NCBI GenBank assembly: GCA_050743625.1
Contig: JBOGED010000174.1
Location: 1 to 15,158 of the forward strand
Source: JBOGED01 sp050743625
GTDB lineage: Bacteria; Actinomycetota; Nitriliruptoria; Euzebyales; Egibacteraceae
Direction: 5' to 3'
DNA: 15,158 nucleotides
The notes below the pieces were generated by a model, which worked only from the letters and a program-made list of their open reading frames with translations, searched no databases and was not told the origin of the DNA. A program made the position numbers and the translations under genes. Shown here one piece after another: positions 1 to 8,940 of this stretch (positions are counted from its first letter, which is position 1; each line of letters opens with the position of its first letter).

Positions 1-198
1 CGAGGACGCGGGAGCGTTCGACCTCCACGACGCACACCCTGCAGACGTTGACGGGCGTGAGCGTCTCCAAGGCGCACAGGGTGGGCACCTCGATGCCTTG
101 GGCGCGGCAGGCTTCCAGCAGCGTCGAACCCTCGGGCACGCGTACCTCGACGCCATCGATCGTCAAGGTCACCCTGCGGCCAATGGGGAGGAGCGTGG

Positions 199-202
<4 letters not shown>
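1..202 (-). CDS. 2Fe-2S subunit of NAD-linked formate dehydrogenase (N-terminal part, cut by window edge)
   Basis: Only the first 67 codons are inside the window. The ATG at 202-200 overlaps the stop of the upstream NuoEF-type gene in a TCATGA arrangement, which suggests translational coupling. The visible protein is a plant-type 2Fe-2S ferredoxin fold like the N-terminus of NuoG, HoxU or FdsA: a beta-hairpin start (VTLTIDGVEVRVPEGSTLLEA), then Cys43, Cys54 and Cys57 in the C-x10-C-x2-C spacing of that family. The fourth ligand would lie beyond the edge. Its likely role is to pass electrons between the molybdenum subunit and the NuoE/F-type diaphorase. It could be a stand-alone electron-transfer subunit or the start of a larger Fe-S protein; the window cannot decide. 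Confidence 0.85.
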
Positions 203-1998
<1,796 letters not shown>

Positions 1999-2004
1999 CG
2001 GCGC

Positions 2005-3999
2005 TCAGGCGGTCACGCCTGCGGGGACGAGCTTGTCCACGCGGATCGCGGTCGCCTTGAACTCCGCCGTGCCGGACTTGGGATCCCAGGCGTTGATCGT
2101 CAGCACGTTGACGTCGACCTCCTCCGTGGAGTGCGGGGTGATGGAGGCCAGGCCGGGTCGGACCGTCTCGTCGTAGGCGACGGGAGCCTCGATCGAGCCG
2201 CGCCGGGAGGTGATCCGCACGCGCTCGCCGTCGGCGATGCCGAGCCGGCTGGCGTCGGCGGGGTTGAGGGACAGCGCCTCGGGACGGCGCAGGGGAGAGG
2301 AGTAGCCGCCGCTCTGGACGCCGGTGTTGTAGGCGTCGAGGCGGCGTACGGTCGTGAGCCGGATCGGGAACTCGTCCGTCAGCGTGTCGACCGGCGGGAC
2401 GTGCTCCACCGGTGTGAACGGGGCAAGGTCACCACGCTCCGCGGGGTCCTCCTCCCACAGCCGGCCGTGCAGGAAGGGACTGCCCGGATGGTCCTCGCGG
2501 GGGCATGGCCACTGCAAGCCGCCATGCTCCTCAAGCCGGGCATAGGTCATACCCCGGTGCCACTTCAGGGACACCGAGCGTAGCTCGTCCCATACCATCT
2601 CCGCGGTCGGCCGTCCCCAGTGGTGCCCGAGCCGGCCGGCGAGGTCGCACAGGATGTGGCTGTCCGGGCGCGCCTCGCCGGGAGGGTCGATGGCTTTGCG
2701 GACCCGCTGCACGCGGCGCTCGCTGCTGGTCACGGTGCCCTCGTACTCGCACCAGTCCGCGGCCGCCGGTAGCGCGACGTCGGCCATGCGAGCGGTGGCG
2801 GTCAAGAAGATGTCTTGCACGACGAGGTGCTCCAAGGCGCCGAGCAGCTTGCGGGCGTGCCCGACGTCGGCCTCGGACTCGGCGGGGTTCTCGCCGATGC
2901 AGTAGAGGGCGCGGACCTCGCCGGTCTCCATGGCGTCGAATATCTGCGACAGGTGCAGGCCGCGCTTGGGGGGGATCCTCGCGCCCCAGGTGGCCTCGAA
3001 CCGGGCGCGCTCGGCGTCGTTCTCGACGTCGTAGCCGCCGGGCAGCCGGTTGGGGATCGCGCCCATGTCGCCGCCGCCCTGGACGTTGTTCTGGCCCCGC
3101 AACGGCACGAGGCCTGAGCCGTAGCGACCGACGTGGCCGGTGAGCAACCCCAGGTTGATCAGCGCGAACACGTTGTCGGCGGCGTTGTGGTGCTCGGTGA
3201 TCCCCAGGGTCCAGCACAGCTGCGCGCGGTCGGCTGAGGCGTAGGCGTGGGCGAGGTCGCGGATCGCGTGGGCGGGCACGCCGGTCACGCGCTCACCGTA
3301 TGCGAGGGTGTAGGGCTGCACCTGGCGGGCGTAGGCGTCGAACCCGACGGTAGCGCGGTCGATGAACGCCTGGTTGTGCAGCCCGGTGTGGATGATCTCG
3401 CGCGCGACGGTGTTCGCCAGGGCGATGTCCGTGCCGACGTCGATGCCCAGCCACTGGTCCGCCCACCGCGACGAGCTCGTCCGCCGCGGGTCCACCGTGT
3501 ACAGTCTCGCGCCGTGGTGGATGCCCTTGAGGACGTGGTGGAAGTAGATCGGGTGGGTCTCGCGCGCGTTGGAGCCCCACAACACGACGAGGTCGGTGTG
3601 CTCGGCCTCCTCGTACGAGCTGGTGCCGCCACCCGCCCCGAACACTGTCGTCAGACCGACGACGCTGGGAGCGTGTCAGGTGCGGTTACAGCTGTCGACG
3701 TTGTTGCTGCCCATCACCACCCGAGCGAACTTCTGTGCCATGTAGTTCATCTCGTTGGTGGCCTTCGAGCAGCTGAACATCGAGAACGCGTCGCCCCGGC
3801 GCGTGCTGAGGCCCTCGGCCGCCCGGTCCAACGCCTCGTCCCACGACGCCGGGCGCAGCTGGTCGCCGTCTCGAACCATCGGGGTGGTCAGCCTGGTATG
3901 ACGTGGCCTCCGCATGGCGCTCGCCTCCGCGTGTGTCATCGCGATACAGAACCGAGCTGCACGAGGGCAGACGGTGGCCAGAAGCCTATCGGCCCACAC
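2005..3999 (-). CDS. fdhA: Selenocysteine-containing formate dehydrogenase, molybdopterin catalytic subunit (in-frame TGA = Sec)
   Basis: I read one 664-residue gene through the in-frame TGA at 3678-3676. Upstream of it is VMGSNNVDSCNRT and downstream HAPSVVGLTTVFGAGGG, the uninterrupted active-site block of Sec/Cys formate dehydrogenases, so TGA is Sec108 followed by the conserved His109. The LRGQNNVQGGGDMG block (300-313) puts Arg301 193 residues after Sec. From memory this equals the Sec140-Arg333 spacing of E. coli FdhF. A molydop-binding C-terminal domain follows (about 550-655). A SECIS hairpin sits right after the TGA. The reaction is formate to CO2 at a bis-MGD Mo/W centre, with electrons going to the NuoEF and 2Fe-2S subunits. 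The start is uncertain: GTG at 3999, or ATG at 3939 or 3915. The N-terminus lacks the CxxCxxxC 4Fe-4S motif usual in this family, so it may be truncated or a divergent form. Confidence 0.9.
3647..3678 (-). promoter_or_regulatory. Bacterial SECIS element directing selenocysteine at UGA
   Basis: Reading the minus strand, the TGA (3678-3676) is followed by 12 nt. Then comes a perfect 6-bp stem GTCGTC / GACGAC (3663-3658 and 3652-3647) closed by the 5-nt loop GGTCT (3657-3653). GGTCT is the apical-loop motif known for SelB binding in E. coli fdhF. The loop begins 18 nt after the TGA, the same spacing I recall for fdhF. The element lies inside the coding region, as bacterial SECIS elements do. SelA, SelB, SelD and tRNA-Sec would have to be encoded elsewhere. 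Confidence 0.88.
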
Positions 4000-4031
4000 C
4001 GCCGAGGGCTATACCGCCCTGTCCACTGCGA

Positions 4032-4358
4032 TCAACGTTCGACGATGACGCGCTCGTTTGGGACGCAGTGCGTCATCTGTAGCTCGCTGACGTCACGCGG
4101 GCCGTTCTGTCCCAGGTTGGCGAGGCGGTGGTGCTCCTCGTCGGTGAAGACCTGGCGAGGCAGTGGCTCAAGATGGCGGACGTCGCCCGGCTTGATCCCC
4201 AGGCCTTGACCGACCAGCAGACCGAGCTCGTCCTCGGCCATCAGCAGGTGCCACACCATCCGTTCTTGGGTGGCACGGTCGCACTGGCCCAGCAGGGTCA
4301 CGAGGTTGGTGACCAGATCGTCCTTCTCCCGGTTGCCTTCACGAGCCGGGCGGGTCAC
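4032..4358 (-). CDS. Small protein resembling the catalase C-terminal (catalase-related) domain; possibly a gene fragment
   Basis: This is a 108-residue ORF starting at GTG 4358. Residues 13-56 (DDLVTNLVTLLGQCDRATQ, then ERMVWHLLMAEDELGLLVGQGLGI) resemble the helical catalase-related domain that ends many haem catalases. The tail contains NLGQNGPRDVSELQMTHCVPNERV, which I do not recognise with certainty. There is no haem-binding core, so it is not an active catalase by itself. The same frame stays open upstream to about 4433 without a usual start codon, reading RRWLTESPSSIALEAHARGE. This fits a fragment left by a deletion better than a normally initiated gene. It ends 32 nt before the formate dehydrogenase catalytic gene on the same strand and could be cotranscribed. 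From 4359 to the ferredoxin stop at 4577 I see no other gene. Confidence 0.45.
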   Translation of the reverse strand: MTRPAREGNREKDDLVTNLVTLLGQCDRATQERMVWHLLMAEDELGLLVGQGLGIKPGDVRHLEPLPRQVFTDEEHHRLANLGQNGPRDVSELQMTHCVPNERVIVER

Positions 4359-4576
4359 CTCGCCCCTGGCGTGGGCTTCGAGGGCGATGGAGCTGGGACT
4401 CTCGGTGAGCCAGCGCCTGACTCGCTGGACTCCTTACTAGCGACTCATGCCCATCCCACGTTCGTCACTGGATGCGGTGGCCTGCATACGCCTCAGCGAA
4501 CGTTACGCGCACACCAATCCGCGGCGTGCCTTCGACCTCGCGCTTCACGGCGACACCATCACGCCGTACCGGGCAC

Positions 4577-4777
4577 TCACGTGTCGGGAAGGATGCTGAG
4601 CGCGCCGGATGGGCAGAGCTGCACGGCGCGGCGTACCGCCATCTCCTGTGCCGCTGCTGGCTCGGGGGTGAGCAGCTCGACGGTGCCGTCCTCGTCGCTT
4701 TGGTCGAAGACCTCCGGTGCGGTGAGGGCGCACATGCCGGCTCCGATGCAGCGCCCGGTGTCTGCGGTGATCCGTAT
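4577..4777 (-). CDS. P450-associated [3Fe-4S] ferredoxin with a non-standard ATA start
   Basis: The 66-residue product reads (M)RITADTGRCIGAGMCAL, then TAPEVFDQ, and near its end VQLCPSGALSIL. Cys10, Cys16 and Cys55 (C-x5-C ... CP) are the three ligands of the small 3Fe-4S ferredoxins that sit beside actinobacterial P450s and donate electrons to them. It starts 9 nt after the P450 stop in the same frame. No ATG, GTG or TTG precedes the first Cys codon. GAGGG, which spans the P450 stop, lies 6 nt upstream of an ATA codon (4777-4775) that matches the usual Met position (MRI...). I therefore infer an ATA start; the alternatives are a mutated start or read-through from the P450. ORF finders using standard start codons miss this gene. 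Conservation of length and ligands argues that it is, or recently was, functional. Confidence 0.8.
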   Translation of the reverse strand: MRITADTGRCIGAGMCALTAPEVFDQSDEDGTVELLTPEPAAAQEMAVRRAVQLCPSGALSILPDT

Positions 4778-4786
4778 GGTGATCCC

Positions 4787-5989
4787 TCACCAGGTGACCG
4801 GTAGCCGGTGGACGCCGTAGATCTCCATGTCCTCACGCAGGAGAATCTCCTCCGGCGGGACGGCGAGGCGGAGCTCGGGGAACCGGCGGAGCAGGGCTGG
4901 GTAGCCGATACGCATCTCGACGCGGGCGAGTTGCTGGCCGAGGCATTGGTGGATGCCGTGGCCGAAGGCGAGATGGCCGCTCGCGTCGCGGGTGACGTCG
5001 AGCCGGTCCGGGTCGCTGAAGCGCTCGGGATCCCGGTTGGCGGCGGACAGTGAGATGGTAACGGTTTGCCCGGCCTTGATCGTGTGACCGTCCAGCTCGA
5101 CGTCCTTCAACGCCGTGCGCATGGTGCCGAGGTGCAAGATCGTCAGGTGCCGCAACAGCTCTTCGACCGCGCCGTCGACGAGTGACGGATCGGCGCGCAG
5201 GGTGGCGAGCTGGTCGGGGTGGCTGAGCAGCGTGTAGGTCCCCAGGGCGAGCATGTTGGCGGTGGTCTCGTGGCCGGCGACGAGCAGCAGGAGCGAGACG
5301 CCGACCAGGTCCTCGTCGGCGAGGTCGCTTGCGGCCACCAGGCCGCTGAGCAGGTCATCTTGCGGTTCGGCGCGCTTGGCTGGGATGAGCTGGGCAAGGA
5401 ACGTCGCGAGGTCGGTCCCTGCCGCGACCCTCTGTGCCTCGGTGGCTTTCAGGTCCACGAGCGTCCGGGTGTCTTGCTCGAAGCGCTCGTGGTCGGCATA
5501 GGGGACGCCGAGCAGCTCGCAGATGACCTGTGAGGGGATTGGCAGCGCGAACGCCTCGACCAGGTCGACCGGCGGCCCAACGTGTTCCATGGCGTCGAGC
5601 TGTTTCCTGGTGATCTCCTCGATCCTCGGTATGAGCTGGCTCATCCGGCGGACCGTGAACTGGCCGGTGAGTAGCCGCCGGTAGCGAGTGTGCTCGGGCG
5701 GGTCCATGAAGATGAAGTTCCCCGGAGCCTTCGGCACTGGCTCCAGGCTTTCCAGGGGCATGTGGTGCAGCTCGGACCGGGCGCTGAGCCGGGCATCGGA
5801 CAGGACCGCCCGCGCCGCCCGGTAGCCGGTGACCAGCCATCCAGTGTGCCCGTCCGGATAGGCGAGGGGCCTGATCGGGTCCTCCTCGCGGAGGCGTCGG
5901 AGCTCGGACGGAGGATCGAAGGGGCAGGTGCGGGTGGTTGGCAGGGTCGTCGTGGTTGGCACGGTTGGCGCCTTTGCATTGGTGGTCAA
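4787..5989 (-). CDS. Cytochrome P450, CYP105-like bacterial class I
   Basis: With a TTG start at 5989 the protein has 400 residues, normal for soluble actinobacterial P450s. The open frame extends to 6229, but that would cross the promoter and the divergent regulator. A GTG at 5962 is an alternative start. The I-helix oxygen-binding motif AGHETT is at 238-243, the K-helix ExxR at E277-R280, and the haem loop FGHGIHQCLG has the thiolate Cys349. The N-terminus (CPFDPPSELRRLREEDPI) is typical of CYP105 and related families. There are no membrane segments. It would mono-oxygenate a small molecule, with electrons from the ferredoxin encoded immediately downstream and a reductase encoded elsewhere. 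The substrate cannot be read from the sequence. The divergent TetR gene and the operator-like repeats at the promoter suggest induction by a ligand, perhaps the substrate. Confidence 0.93.
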   Translation of the reverse strand: MTTNAKAPTVPTTTTLPTTRTCPFDPPSELRRLREEDPIRPLAYPDGHTGWLVTGYRAARAVLSDARLSARSELHHMPLESLEPVPKAPGNFIFMDPPEHTRYRRLLTGQFTVRRMSQLIPRIEEITRKQLDAMEHVGPPVDLVEAFALPIPSQVICELLGVPYADHERFEQDTRTLVDLKATEAQRVAAGTDLATFLAQLIPAKRAEPQDDLLSGLVAASDLADEDLVGVSLLLLVAGHETTANMLALGTYTLLSHPDQLATLRADPSLVDGAVEELLRHLTILHLGTMRTALKDVELDGHTIKAGQTVTISLSAANRDPERFSDPDRLDVTRDASGHLAFGHGIHQCLGQQLARVEMRIGYPALLRRFPELRLAVPPEEILLREDMEIYGVHRLPVTW

Positions 5990-6012
5990 CGGCAGCAGGC
6001 CGATGACAGCTT

Positions 6013-6070
6013 TTGCATTGCACTTGCAACGTATAAGGCGGGCGACGCCTTTGTCAATGCATCTGCAATG
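6013..6070. promoter_or_regulatory. Operator-like TGCA repeats between P450 and TetR genes
   Basis: At 6013-6029 the sequence TTGCATTGCACTTGCAA has 5-bp inverted arms TTGCA / TGCAA and an inner TGCATTGCA. It overlaps the predicted transcription start of the P450 gene. A related site AATGCATCTGCAAT (6056-6069) covers its -35 region, and TTTGCATTGG recurs near 5972 at the start of the P450 gene. Repeated dyads on both sides of the promoter are what one expects for binding by the divergently encoded TetR protein. The assignment of that regulator to these sites is inference. Confidence 0.5.
6030..6057 (-). promoter_or_regulatory. Sigma-70-type promoter for the P450-ferredoxin genes
   Basis: On the minus strand TTGACA (6057-6052) is followed 16 nt later by TATACG (6035-6030). 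This is one of the best -35/-10 pairs in the window. Transcription would begin near 6022, inside the TGCA-rich repeat and about 33 nt before the proposed P450 start. Confidence 0.6.
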
Positions 6071-6085
6071 TGAAATCATGGCCGG

Positions 6086-6826
6086 ATGCCGAAGAGGGTC
6101 GATCACCACGCGCGGCGCGCCCTGATCGCCGATGCCTTGCTGCGAATCGCGGTCGACCGCGGGCTCGAGTCGGTCAGCCTGCGGCACGTGGCGGCGGAGG
6201 CCGGCGTGTCGTCCGGGATGGTGCAGCACTACTTCCGTACGAAGGACGAAATGATGGCCTTCGCCCTGGACGTGGTCAGCGAGAACGCCCGAGCCCGACT
6301 CGCCGCCGCCGCCGCCGATCTTGGCGAGTCCGCCTCACCAGGAGCCCTGCTACGTGCGCTGCTGGTCCAGCTGCTTCCGCTCGACGAGCCCCGGCGCGTC
6401 GAGGGTCGCGTGGCGCTCGCGTTCCTCGCCTACGCGGCAGTGAAACCGGCGGCCGCCGCGGCGCTGCGCCAGGACTCCGCGCGCCTCCGTGAGTTCGTAG
6501 CCGACCGGGTCCGCGCCGCGCAGGCTACGGGCGAGGCGCCGGCGGCGATCGACCCCACCCACGCGGCGTCCGTGCTGCTGGCGCTCGTGGAAGGGCTCGG
6601 CCTCCAGCTTCTCGGCGAGCAGTACACACCAGAGATCGCTCTGGCGTTGTTCGATGCCCATCTGAGCACGCTGTTCGTCCCTCACCCCACTGGGGCGCGT
6701 AAGCCTGAATCCACCGCCGGAGCCGGGGGCACGTCGTCGACCTGTGAACATGCGGCATCTGCGCACCCACGCGCAAAAGCGGCCAGCCCTGGCCGATCCG
6801 TGGGACGCCCGCTGTTGGACCCCTAG
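6086..6826 (+). CDS. TetR/AcrR family transcriptional regulator (divergent from P450)
   Basis: This is a 246-residue protein. Its first ~55 residues form a TetR N-terminal HTH: a helix with ALIADALLRIAVDRGLESVSL, then HVAAEAGVSSGMVQHYFRTKDEM. The rest is an alpha-helical ligand-binding domain of the usual type, with Ala-rich helices from about 65 to 200. The last ~45 residues (after FVPHPTG) are low in hydrophobic residues and look like an unstructured extension. The ATG at 6086 is chosen because the HTH begins a few residues later; no clear ribosome-binding site precedes it. It faces the P450 gene with about 96 nt between, so it probably represses the P450-ferredoxin genes and perhaps itself. 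From 6827 to 7052 I see no supportable gene. Confidence 0.88.
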   Translation: MPKRVDHHARRALIADALLRIAVDRGLESVSLRHVAAEAGVSSGMVQHYFRTKDEMMAFALDVVSENARARLAAAAADLGESASPGALLRALLVQLLPLDEPRRVEGRVALAFLAYAAVKPAAAAALRQDSARLREFVADRVRAAQATGEAPAAIDPTHAASVLLALVEGLGLQLLGEQYTPEIALALFDAHLSTLFVPHPTGARKPESTAGAGGTSSTCEHAASAHPRAKAASPGRSVGRPLLDP

Positions 6827-7052
6827 AAATTGCGCGTTGGCGCGCATTCCCGGTGGATTCAGGCGATACCCGACCCACCGCTCCCGTTGACGTCCCTGCG
6901 CGGGTCTGCGCTGTGGTGATGAACGCCTTGGCCCATTCCATTGCGAACTGGCGGGCCTCGAGCGGCCTGCGATGCCGGCGCACAGCCCGCGCGTCACTGG
7001 CCGTTCGACGAACGAGGCGCCGAGGACGACGACGCGAAGGCGACCGATCGCA

Positions 7053-7832
7053 TCATGGCTCGACAAGAGCAATGGGCGAGGTCATTGCCCGCAGCCAGGT
7101 GTCGGCGAGCTCGTTGACTGATTCGTCGAGGGAGAGCTCGAGACCGAGTTGGTCCTCAGCCAGCGAGCGAGTGAGAAGGTGGAACACGATCGGGCCGACG
7201 AACGCTTGGACGGCGAGCAGCGGGTGCATGGGCCGCAGCCGGCCTGCCGTCATCTGCTCGCTCACGTACGCGGCGACCGCTCGCGCTCCCGGCCCGAGGT
7301 AGGTGGCCACCGCTTCGTCGGCGTCGGCCGAGCCGCCTGTCACCTCGAAGAACAGGCTGCGTAATAGCCCAAGCCGCGGTTGGCTGCTTCGGGCGATGAT
7401 GCCCGCCAAGGCGGGCATGACCTCTGCGGGTGGCCGGTCGATCATGTCCTCGAGCGTCTCGACGATGCCGGCCATGGGGGAGTAGGCGCGCATCAGCTCG
7501 CGGAACAGGGCCGGCTTCCCTGGGAACAGCCGGTAGAGCGTCGCCCGGGAAGCCCCGGCGTGATCGGCCAGCTCGTCCATCGACAGGCGCGCCAGACCCT
7601 GCTCGGCCAGCAACTCGGCGGCGGCCGCCAGGATCTGATCGCGCCGCGGCGGGGGCAGCTCCACTCCGATGGCCTCGAAGACGGCCTCCCGGCTCCCGAA
7701 GACGCGGAACAGCGTCGCACGCGAGACACCGGCGGCGGCGGCCAGCTCATCCATCGTGGGGCGGCTCCCACTGGCGCAGGCCCGGCGGGCCGCGGCGAGC
7801 ACGGCGTCCCTCGACGTTTGTGACGCGATCAT
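7053..7832 (-). CDS. TetR-type regulator with two tandem HTH domains
   Basis: This 259-residue protein (ATG at 7832) carries two complete TetR-type HTH units in a row. The first is at about 7-55 (MDELAAAAGVSRATLFRVFG, SREAVFEAI). The second is at about 64-113 (MDELADHAGASRATLYRLFP, GKPALFREL). The two share the core MDELA-x2-AG-x-SRATL-x-R-F, so they probably arose by internal duplication. One ligand-binding or dimerisation domain follows (about 120-259). Most TetR proteins have a single HTH. I prefer the ATG at 7832: the minus-strand promoter I see would start transcription at about 7834, making this start nearly leaderless. The ATG at 7856 (8 residues longer) falls in the middle of the operator. 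It is divergent from the methyltransferase gene and probably controls it and itself. Confidence 0.85.
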   Translation of the reverse strand: MIASQTSRDAVLAAARRACASGSRPTMDELAAAAGVSRATLFRVFGSREAVFEAIGVELPPPRRDQILAAAAELLAEQGLARLSMDELADHAGASRATLYRLFPGKPALFRELMRAYSPMAGIVETLEDMIDRPPAEVMPALAGIIARSSQPRLGLLRSLFFEVTGGSADADEAVATYLGPGARAVAAYVSEQMTAGRLRPMHPLLAVQAFVGPIVFHLLTRSLAEDQLGLELSLDESVNELADTWLRAMTSPIALVEP

Positions 7833-7840
7833 AGGGAATG

Positions 7841-7869
7841 AGTCTAGACAAGACATCTCGTCCCGTCTA
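7841..7869 (-). promoter_or_regulatory. Promoter for the tandem-HTH TetR gene (overlapping, divergent)
   Basis: On the minus strand TAGACG (7869-7864) is followed after 17 nt by TAGACT (7846-7841). It mirrors the methyltransferase promoter around the same dyad. Transcription would start near 7834, only about two bases before the ATG at 7832, implying nearly leaderless translation. Confidence 0.4.
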
Positions 7870-7870
7870 G
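7844..7870. promoter_or_regulatory. Composite palindromic operator between tandem-HTH TetR and methyltransferase
   Basis: A dyad centred on 7857 has outer arms CTAGAC (7844-7849) and GTCTAG (7865-7870) and inner arms GAC (7852-7854) and GTC (7860-7862), so 9 of 13 half-site positions are symmetric. The two-part half-sites would suit a dimer with two HTH units per subunit. The site covers the promoter elements of both divergent genes, as expected for a repressor. Confidence 0.6.
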
Positions 7871-7873
7871 TAT
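7845..7873 (+). promoter_or_regulatory. Promoter for the methyltransferase gene
   Basis: TAGACA (7845-7850) is followed after 17 nt by TAGTAT (7868-7873). The predicted start near 7880 leaves a short leader with a strong GAGGAG ribosome-binding site (7897-7902) before the ATG at 7909. Both hexamers overlap the palindrome. Confidence 0.5.
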
Positions 7874-7908
7874 CATGGTCTCAATACCGCCGCAAAGAGG
7901 AGAGTGAA

Positions 7909-8940
7909 ATGACCGCCGTAACCTCCGCTCTGACGCCGCCACCCGAGGGCGCCCTCCTGTTCCAGGTGGTGGAATCCTTTGTCTCAGGCTTCTCCCTGTT
8001 CGCCGCTGCCGAGCTGGGGATCGCCGACGCGCTGGCGGACGGGCCGCGCACTATGGAGGAGCTGGCCCGGGCGACTGACAGCCACCCGCCGTCGCTGTCC
8101 CGGCTACTGCAGGCCCTGGCGACGACCGGCATCGTCACCGAGGTGGAGCCGGGGCGGTTCGCGCTCACGGCCACGGGAACGTCGCTGCAGACCGGGCGTC
8201 CCGAATCGATCGTGCCCATGCTCGAGCTTCTCGCCAAGCTCCTGCTTCCCGCCCTGCAAGGCATCGCTGAGACGGTGAGGACGGGCCAGCCCGCCCTCGC
8301 TCGCCAGCTGGGCATGCCCCTCTATGAGTATCTCGAGCAGCATCCGGAGCTCGACGACACCTTCGGCCGGGCCATGAGCATGCTGCGCGCCGTCTCCACG
8401 CCGGTCGCCGAGGCGTATGACTTCTCTTGGGTGGACACCCTGGTCGACGTCGGTGGGGGCCAGGGGTGGCGGACAATCGAAGTGCTCCAGGCCCAGCCAC
8501 ACGTGCGGGGCGTCCTCTTCGATCGCCCTGGCGCCGGCGATGGCGCCCGAGCGGCCTTGGCCGACGCCGGTCTCGGCGAGCGCTGCGAGATCGTCGGGGG
8601 AAGCTTCTTCGACAAGGTTCCCGCCGGAGGCGACTGTTACCTGCTCTCCGCCGTCCTCCCTAACTGGGGCGACGCCGACGCCCTCACCATCCTGCGCAAC
8701 ACGCGCCAGGCAATGCCCGACCACTCCCGGCTCGTGATCTTCGAGCCATTGCTGCCCACCGGCGACGGGCCTCACCTCATCAGGGCGATGGACATGCTCA
8801 TGCTCGTCGCCTTCGGGAGCCAGCTGCGGACCGATGCCCAGCTCTCCGCGCTCCTCGACAACGCCGGCCTCCGGCTGACCCGTGTCGCGGCTACTCCATC
8901 GCCGTTTAGCGCAATCGAGGCCGTCCCAGCCTCAGCCTGA
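7909..8940 (+). CDS. SAM-dependent methyltransferase of the O-methyltransferase (Methyltransf_2) family
   Basis: This 343-residue protein has the two-domain layout of small-molecule O-methyltransferases. An N-terminal winged-helix dimerisation domain (about 15-95; ELGIADALADGPRTMEELA ... SLSRLLQALATTGIV) precedes a Rossmann methyltransferase domain with the SAM motif VDVGGGQG at 179-186. The ATG at 7909 has a strong GAGGAG 6 nt upstream. A longer open frame from 7669 would run through the promoter and the TetR gene and is rejected. At 245-255 the usual L-H-[DN]-W-x-D segment reads VLPNWGD, so the catalytic-base His is replaced by Pro251. That suggests an unusual substrate, or a non-methylating relative such as the RdmB-type enzymes. 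It is probably controlled by the divergent tandem-HTH TetR. The substrate is unknown. Confidence 0.88.
   Translation: MTAVTSALTPPPEGALLFQVVESFVSGFSLFAAAELGIADALADGPRTMEELARATDSHPPSLSRLLQALATTGIVTEVEPGRFALTATGTSLQTGRPESIVPMLELLAKLLLPALQGIAETVRTGQPALARQLGMPLYEYLEQHPELDDTFGRAMSMLRAVSTPVAEAYDFSWVDTLVDVGGGQGWRTIEVLQAQPHVRGVLFDRPGAGDGARAALADAGLGERCEIVGGSFFDKVPAGGDCYLLSAVLPNWGDADALTILRNTRQAMPDHSRLVIFEPLLPTGDGPHLIRAMDMLMLVAFGSQLRTDAQLSALLDNAGLRLTRVAATPSPFSAIEAVPASA

Noticed and set aside
3676..3678. Formate dehydrogenase as two genes or a nonsense-mutated pseudogene
   Set aside because: The frame is unchanged, the flanking active-site residues are conserved, the codon is TGA at the exact Sec position, and a GGTCT-loop hairpin follows at the canonical distance. 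Sec is the simpler explanation.
5990..6229. N-terminal extension of the P450 frame to 6229
   Set aside because: It crosses the P450 promoter and the start of the divergent TetR gene, and the extra residues resemble no P450 N-terminus.
6350..7072. 240-codon minus-strand ORF
   Set aside because: It lies mostly antisense to the TetR gene and has no domain or ribosome-binding site.
7669..7908. 80-codon N-terminal extension of the methyltransferase
   Set aside because: It would overlap the TetR gene, both promoters and the operator. The ATG at 7909 has a strong GAGGAG site and gives the family's normal length.
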